Shown: positions 7,617 to 9,911 of the stretch, piece by piece | Position numbering within the stretch: the first letter of the stretch is position 1 | How the letters are laid out: every line of letters begins with the position of its first letter | Assembly: GCA_022709775.1 (NCBI GenBank) | Contig: JAKLIE010000027.1 | Location: 1 to 9,911 of the forward strand | Direction: 5' to 3' | From: Pseudomonadota bacterium | Lineage (GTDB): Bacteria > Pseudomonadota > Gammaproteobacteria > Burkholderiales > Casimicrobiaceae | Length of the DNA: 9,911 nt | Notes under the pieces: generated by a model | What the model saw: only the letters and a program-made list of their open reading frames with translations | The model's database searches: none | Told to the model about the DNA's origin: nothing | Position numbers and translations under genes: made by a program

Positions 7617-8239
7617 TCGCTCCCGGCGGCGCGATCGACCGCGCGGTCGGCGCGCTGCGGCGCGACGGCCTCGAGGCGTTCGCGTACAAGGTCGCCAGCG
7701 AGGCCGGCTTCAGGCGCGTGCTTCTGCTCGCCCGCCCGCTCGACGAACCGATCGCCGACGTCGTGCCGACGCTGCCGGTCGAGTTCGCCTCGCTCGGCAA
7801 GGACGACATCGACGATTACCTCGCGCTGCGCCCGGACGCCGACCGCGCACGAATCGCCGCCCACCTCGCGTCGGGGTGGAACTGCCACGTGTTGAGGCAC
7901 GAGGGACGCATCGTTTCCGCATGCTGGCGCGCCGACCCGCCCTACTGGTCCAGCTACCTCGAGCGCACGATGCCGATCGCCGACGGCGACGCGTACCTGA
8001 CCGACGCGTGGACGGATGCCGGGTATCGGGGGCACGCGCTCGCGCACGTGCTGTGCCTCCATCAACTGCGCGACCTCCGCGAAAAGGGCTTCCGGAGCGC
8101 GCTCCGCGGGACCGTGCCCGAGAACCGGTCCGCGCTGCGCGCCCATGCGAAGAGCGGCTTCCGGCCGGTCGCCATGCTCGGCCGGATCCGGATCGGCCCG
8201 TGGCGCAGGCACTTCCGGCGCGACTGGCGGGACGCATGA
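7613..8239 (+). CDS. GNAT family N-acetyltransferase
   Basis: The 208-residue protein probably transfers an acyl group from acyl-CoA to an amine. The GNAT core lies in the second half: strands around HVLRHEGRIVSACWRA (92-107), the acetyl-CoA loop GYRGHALAHVLC (137-148, with Arg139-Gly140-His-Ala replacing the usual R/QxxGxG/A), and VPENRSALRAHAKSGF (168-183), which corresponds to motif B. The first 50 or so residues (AVGALRRDGLEAFAYKV...) precede the core and are not recognised. The C-terminus is Arg-rich. The start at 7613 is preceded by GCGGGG, and the stop overlaps the next gene as ATGA. The pairing with a FemAB-like acyltransferase and a methyltransferase suggests a role in decorating a sugar or peptide, but the substrate is unknown. 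Confidence 0.85.
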   Translation: MIAPGGAIDRAVGALRRDGLEAFAYKVASEAGFRRVLLLARPLDEPIADVVPTLPVEFASLGKDDIDDYLALRPDADRARIAAHLASGWNCHVLRHEGRIVSACWRADPPYWSSYLERTMPIADGDAYLTDAWTDAGYRGHALAHVLCLHQLRDLREKGFRSALRGTVPENRSALRAHAKSGFRPVAMLGRIRIGPWRRHFRRDWRDA

Positions 8240-9405
8240 ACAGGGAGACGCCCGAGCCGGAGTACGGTTCGCGCTGGAAGGCGTGGCTTGCGCCGCTGTT
8301 CGACGTGGTCGTCGCCGTGACGCTGCTGCGCGGCGTCGCGCTGCACGGAGGGCAGCCCGCGACCATGCTCGTCGCGGGCCGGACGAAGCGCGTCCGATGG
8401 CTGGCCGCGCGGTTCTTCGCCGGTGAGCCGGCGCGGGAGCCCATGGGTCATGTCCCCGCGTGGAGGATAGCGCGGACGCTTCGCCAGGCGCGAGCGACGG
8501 CGGATCTCGCGGTCGTTCACGTGGCGCGCGTTTCCGCCGCTCGGCTTGGGCTCGGCGACGACTACCTGCCGGTCCCGGACTGGATCGGCATGCGGCTCGC
8601 GGCCCCCTTCGACCTCGCGAAGCTGGCGCACCGGAGCCGCAGCCTGGCGGACGACCTGCGGCGAATCCGCCAGGCCCGGTGGACGAGCGAGATCTCGCAT
8701 CGTGCCGCCGATCTCGCTGCGTTCCACGGCGGAATGTACGCGCCGTTCACGCGAATCCGCCATGGCCCCGAAGCGCACGTCCAGCCGCTGCGCCGCCTGC
8801 GCCGCGCGTTCCGGCGCGGCGGCATCCTTTGGGTCTCTCGCGATGGCGAGCGCGTCGCCGGATGCCTGTTCGAGCGCCGGCACGACACGCTGGCGGCGGT
8901 CGCGCTGGGCGTCGTGCGCGGCGACCCGGCCAGGATGAAGGAAGGAGCGATCCCCGCCGTCTATGCACAGCTGATCGAACTCGCGCGAAGCAGCCGGTGC
9001 GCGGACATCGACTTCAGGGGAAGCCGTCCGTCTCTCGACGACGGCCTCACGCGCTTCAAGCGCAAGTGGGGCGCGGCGGTCTACGATCGGCCCGACGTGC
9101 ACTCGACGACGCTCGTGCACTGGAACCGCATGAATCCCGTCGTCGAGGCGTTCCTGGCGCACACGTCGCTGGTCTTCCGCGACGGCGGCGGACTGTCCGC
9201 ACTCGCGGTCGCCGGCCCGGGCGAGCGCGATGCCGGGGACGCCTCCGCCACCTGCGAACGGCTGGGCGTGCCCGGACTTCGCCGCATGATCGTGCTCACC
9301 GCAACGCCGCCGTCCGCGCGCGCCGCGACGGGCATCTGCGTTCCGATGCCGCTCGGGGCGGTCGGGGCGGGCCCGCGCGCGCTGCTCGCCCCCGCGCAGG
9401 CCTGA
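8236..9405 (+). CDS. FemAB/GNAT-fold acyltransferase-like protein
   Basis: The 389-residue protein has the mark of the FemAB/Acetyltransf_6-type GNAT fold near 257-280: ADIDFRGSRP followed by LTRFKRKWGA, the family's FK-x-x-WG element. Before it lie GGILWVSRDGERVAGCLF (195-212) and YAQLIELARSSRCADID. Members of this group transfer amino-acyl or acyl groups to sugars or peptides, often in exopolysaccharide loci. The N-terminal third (LLRGVALHGGQPATMLVAGRT) is weakly conserved to my eye. A tail of about 70 residues after 320 (for example LRRMIVLTATPPS) is not explained by the core. The start overlaps the upstream stop as ATGA, and the next gene begins 16 nt after the stop. Exact substrate unknown. 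Confidence 0.75.
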   Translation: MNRETPEPEYGSRWKAWLAPLFDVVVAVTLLRGVALHGGQPATMLVAGRTKRVRWLAARFFAGEPAREPMGHVPAWRIARTLRQARATADLAVVHVARVSAARLGLGDDYLPVPDWIGMRLAAPFDLAKLAHRSRSLADDLRRIRQARWTSEISHRAADLAAFHGGMYAPFTRIRHGPEAHVQPLRRLRRAFRRGGILWVSRDGERVAGCLFERRHDTLAAVALGVVRGDPARMKEGAIPAVYAQLIELARSSRCADIDFRGSRPSLDDGLTRFKRKWGAAVYDRPDVHSTTLVHWNRMNPVVEAFLAHTSLVFRDGGGLSALAVAGPGERDAGDASATCERLGVPGLRRMIVLTATPPSARAATGICVPMPLGAVGAGPRALLAPAQA

Positions 9406-9406
9406 C

Positions 9407-9413
9407 GGGAGGA
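9407..9413 (+). promoter_or_regulatory. asnB: Strong Shine-Dalgarno that fixes the GTG start of asnB
   Basis: GGGAGGA stands 8 nt before GTG at 9422. No ATG is nearby in frame, and the next codon is the Cys that must become residue 1 after Met removal. This makes the GTG start secure. Confidence 0.8.
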
Positions 9414-9421
9414 CCGGCATC

Positions 9422-9911
9422 GTGTGCGGCATCGCAGGACTGGCCTTCCGCGACCCGGAGCGCGCGCCCGATCCCGCGGCGCTCCGACGCATGGCCGACA
9501 TCCTGCGTCACCGCGGTCCCGACGGGGAAGGGTTCCACGTCGCCCCCGGCATCGGCCTCGCGTTCCGTCGGCTCGCGATCATCGACCTCGCCACCGGCGG
9601 GCAGCCGATCGCCAACGAGGACGGAACGGTCGTCGTCGTGTGCAACGGCGAGATCTACAACCACGTCGAGCTGCGCGCGCGCCTTTCCGCCGCCGGCCAC
9701 CGCTTCCGCACGGCGTCCGACGTCGAGACCATCGTCCACCTCTACGAGGAGCACGGCGACCGGTTCGTCGATCACCTGCGCGGCATGTTCGCGATCGCGC
9801 TGTGGGACGCGCCGCGCCGGCGCCTGTTGCTGGCGCGCGACCGGTTCGGCATCAAGCCGCTCTACTACGCGGTGACGGGCGACGCGCTGGCAACAGGCGC
9901 CGGCGCGGCGC
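9422..9911 (+). CDS. asnB: Asparagine synthetase B-type glutamine amidotransferase (partial, N-terminal domain)
   Basis: The visible 163 residues are the class II glutaminase domain of an AsnB-like enzyme, which releases ammonia from glutamine for amidation of a carboxylate by a C-terminal ATP-dependent domain not in view. Key features are MCGIAG with the Cys2 nucleophile, RHRGPDGEG (29-37), FRRLAIIDL with Arg49, CNGEIYN (74-80), SDVET with Asp100, and RGMFAIALWD followed by LARDRFGIKPLYYA (137-150). These match the glutamine-binding residues of AsnB. In surface-polysaccharide loci such enzymes may amidate sugar acids rather than make asparagine. The last eight codons (9888-9911) do not follow the expected F-x-S-E pattern and coincide with an inverted repeat, so the extreme 3' end is unreliable. 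Confidence 0.92.
   Translation, partial: MCGIAGLAFRDPERAPDPAALRRMADILRHRGPDGEGFHVAPGIGLAFRRLAIIDLATGGQPIANEDGTVVVVCNGEIYNHVELRARLSAAGHRFRTASDVETIVHLYEEHGDRFVDHLRGMFAIALWDAPRRRLLLARDRFGIKPLYYAVTGDALATGAGAA
9809..9911. repeat. 22-bp perfect inverted repeat ending at the window edge (arms 9809-9830 and 9890-9911)
   Basis: Bases 9890-9911 are the exact reverse complement of 9809-9830, separated by a 59-nt spacer. Beyond the 22 bp two bases mismatch and a further GCGCG matches. The right arm ends precisely at the last base of the window and breaks the AsnB reading pattern, so a fold-back (snap-back) artefact is more likely than a genuine palindrome. Confidence 0.85.

Noticed and set aside
9888..9911. 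Reading the odd AsnB end as a natural variant or frameshifted pseudogene
   Set aside because: The deviation coincides exactly with an inverted copy of 9809-9830, so a fold-back artefact is the simpler explanation.

Overview
The window is about 70% G+C and gene-dense, with no tRNA, rRNA, CRISPR array or mobile element that I can see. It looks like chromosomal DNA of a proteobacterium, most likely a betaproteobacterium or a close relative. The reasons are an IF-2 with the duplicated N-terminal domain plus the IF2-associated domain, a NusA with two C-terminal acidic repeats, and a YjgR-type HerA ATPase that closely follows the family pattern. The assignment is by gene architecture, not by a database search.

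Region 1 (1-3800, minus strand) is the classical rimP-nusA-infB operon for ribosome maturation, transcription elongation/termination and translation initiation. rimP and nusA overlap by ATGA, nusA and infB are 30 nt apart, and infB runs off the left edge within its G domain. A candidate promoter (-10 TATACT) is followed by a near-perfect intrinsic terminator that lies before rimP, so the operon appears to have an attenuator-type leader.

Region 2 (3801-5945, plus strand) is a divergent two-gene unit: a complete YjgR/DUF853 HerA-like ATPase, coupled by an ATGA overlap to a small cysteine-containing lipoprotein. It converges on a dienelactone-hydrolase-family gene (5946-6614, minus) with an intact Cys/Asp/His set and its own candidate promoter.

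Region 3 (6796-9911, plus strand) is a tightly packed cassette: an unusual SAM-dependent methyltransferase without the usual glycine-rich motif I, a GNAT acetyltransferase, a FemAB-like acyltransferase, and the N-terminal part of an AsnB-type glutamine amidotransferase. The set suggests modification of a surface polysaccharide or another secreted small molecule, but no glycosyltransferase or exporter is in view.

The last 22 bases are an exact reverse complement of 9809-9830, and exactly there the AsnB protein loses its family pattern. The extreme right end is therefore probably a fold-back assembly or library artefact and should not be trusted. No clearly new defence or mobile system is visible. 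The most interesting items are the rimP leader attenuator, the atypical methyltransferase cassette and the right-end inverted repeat.
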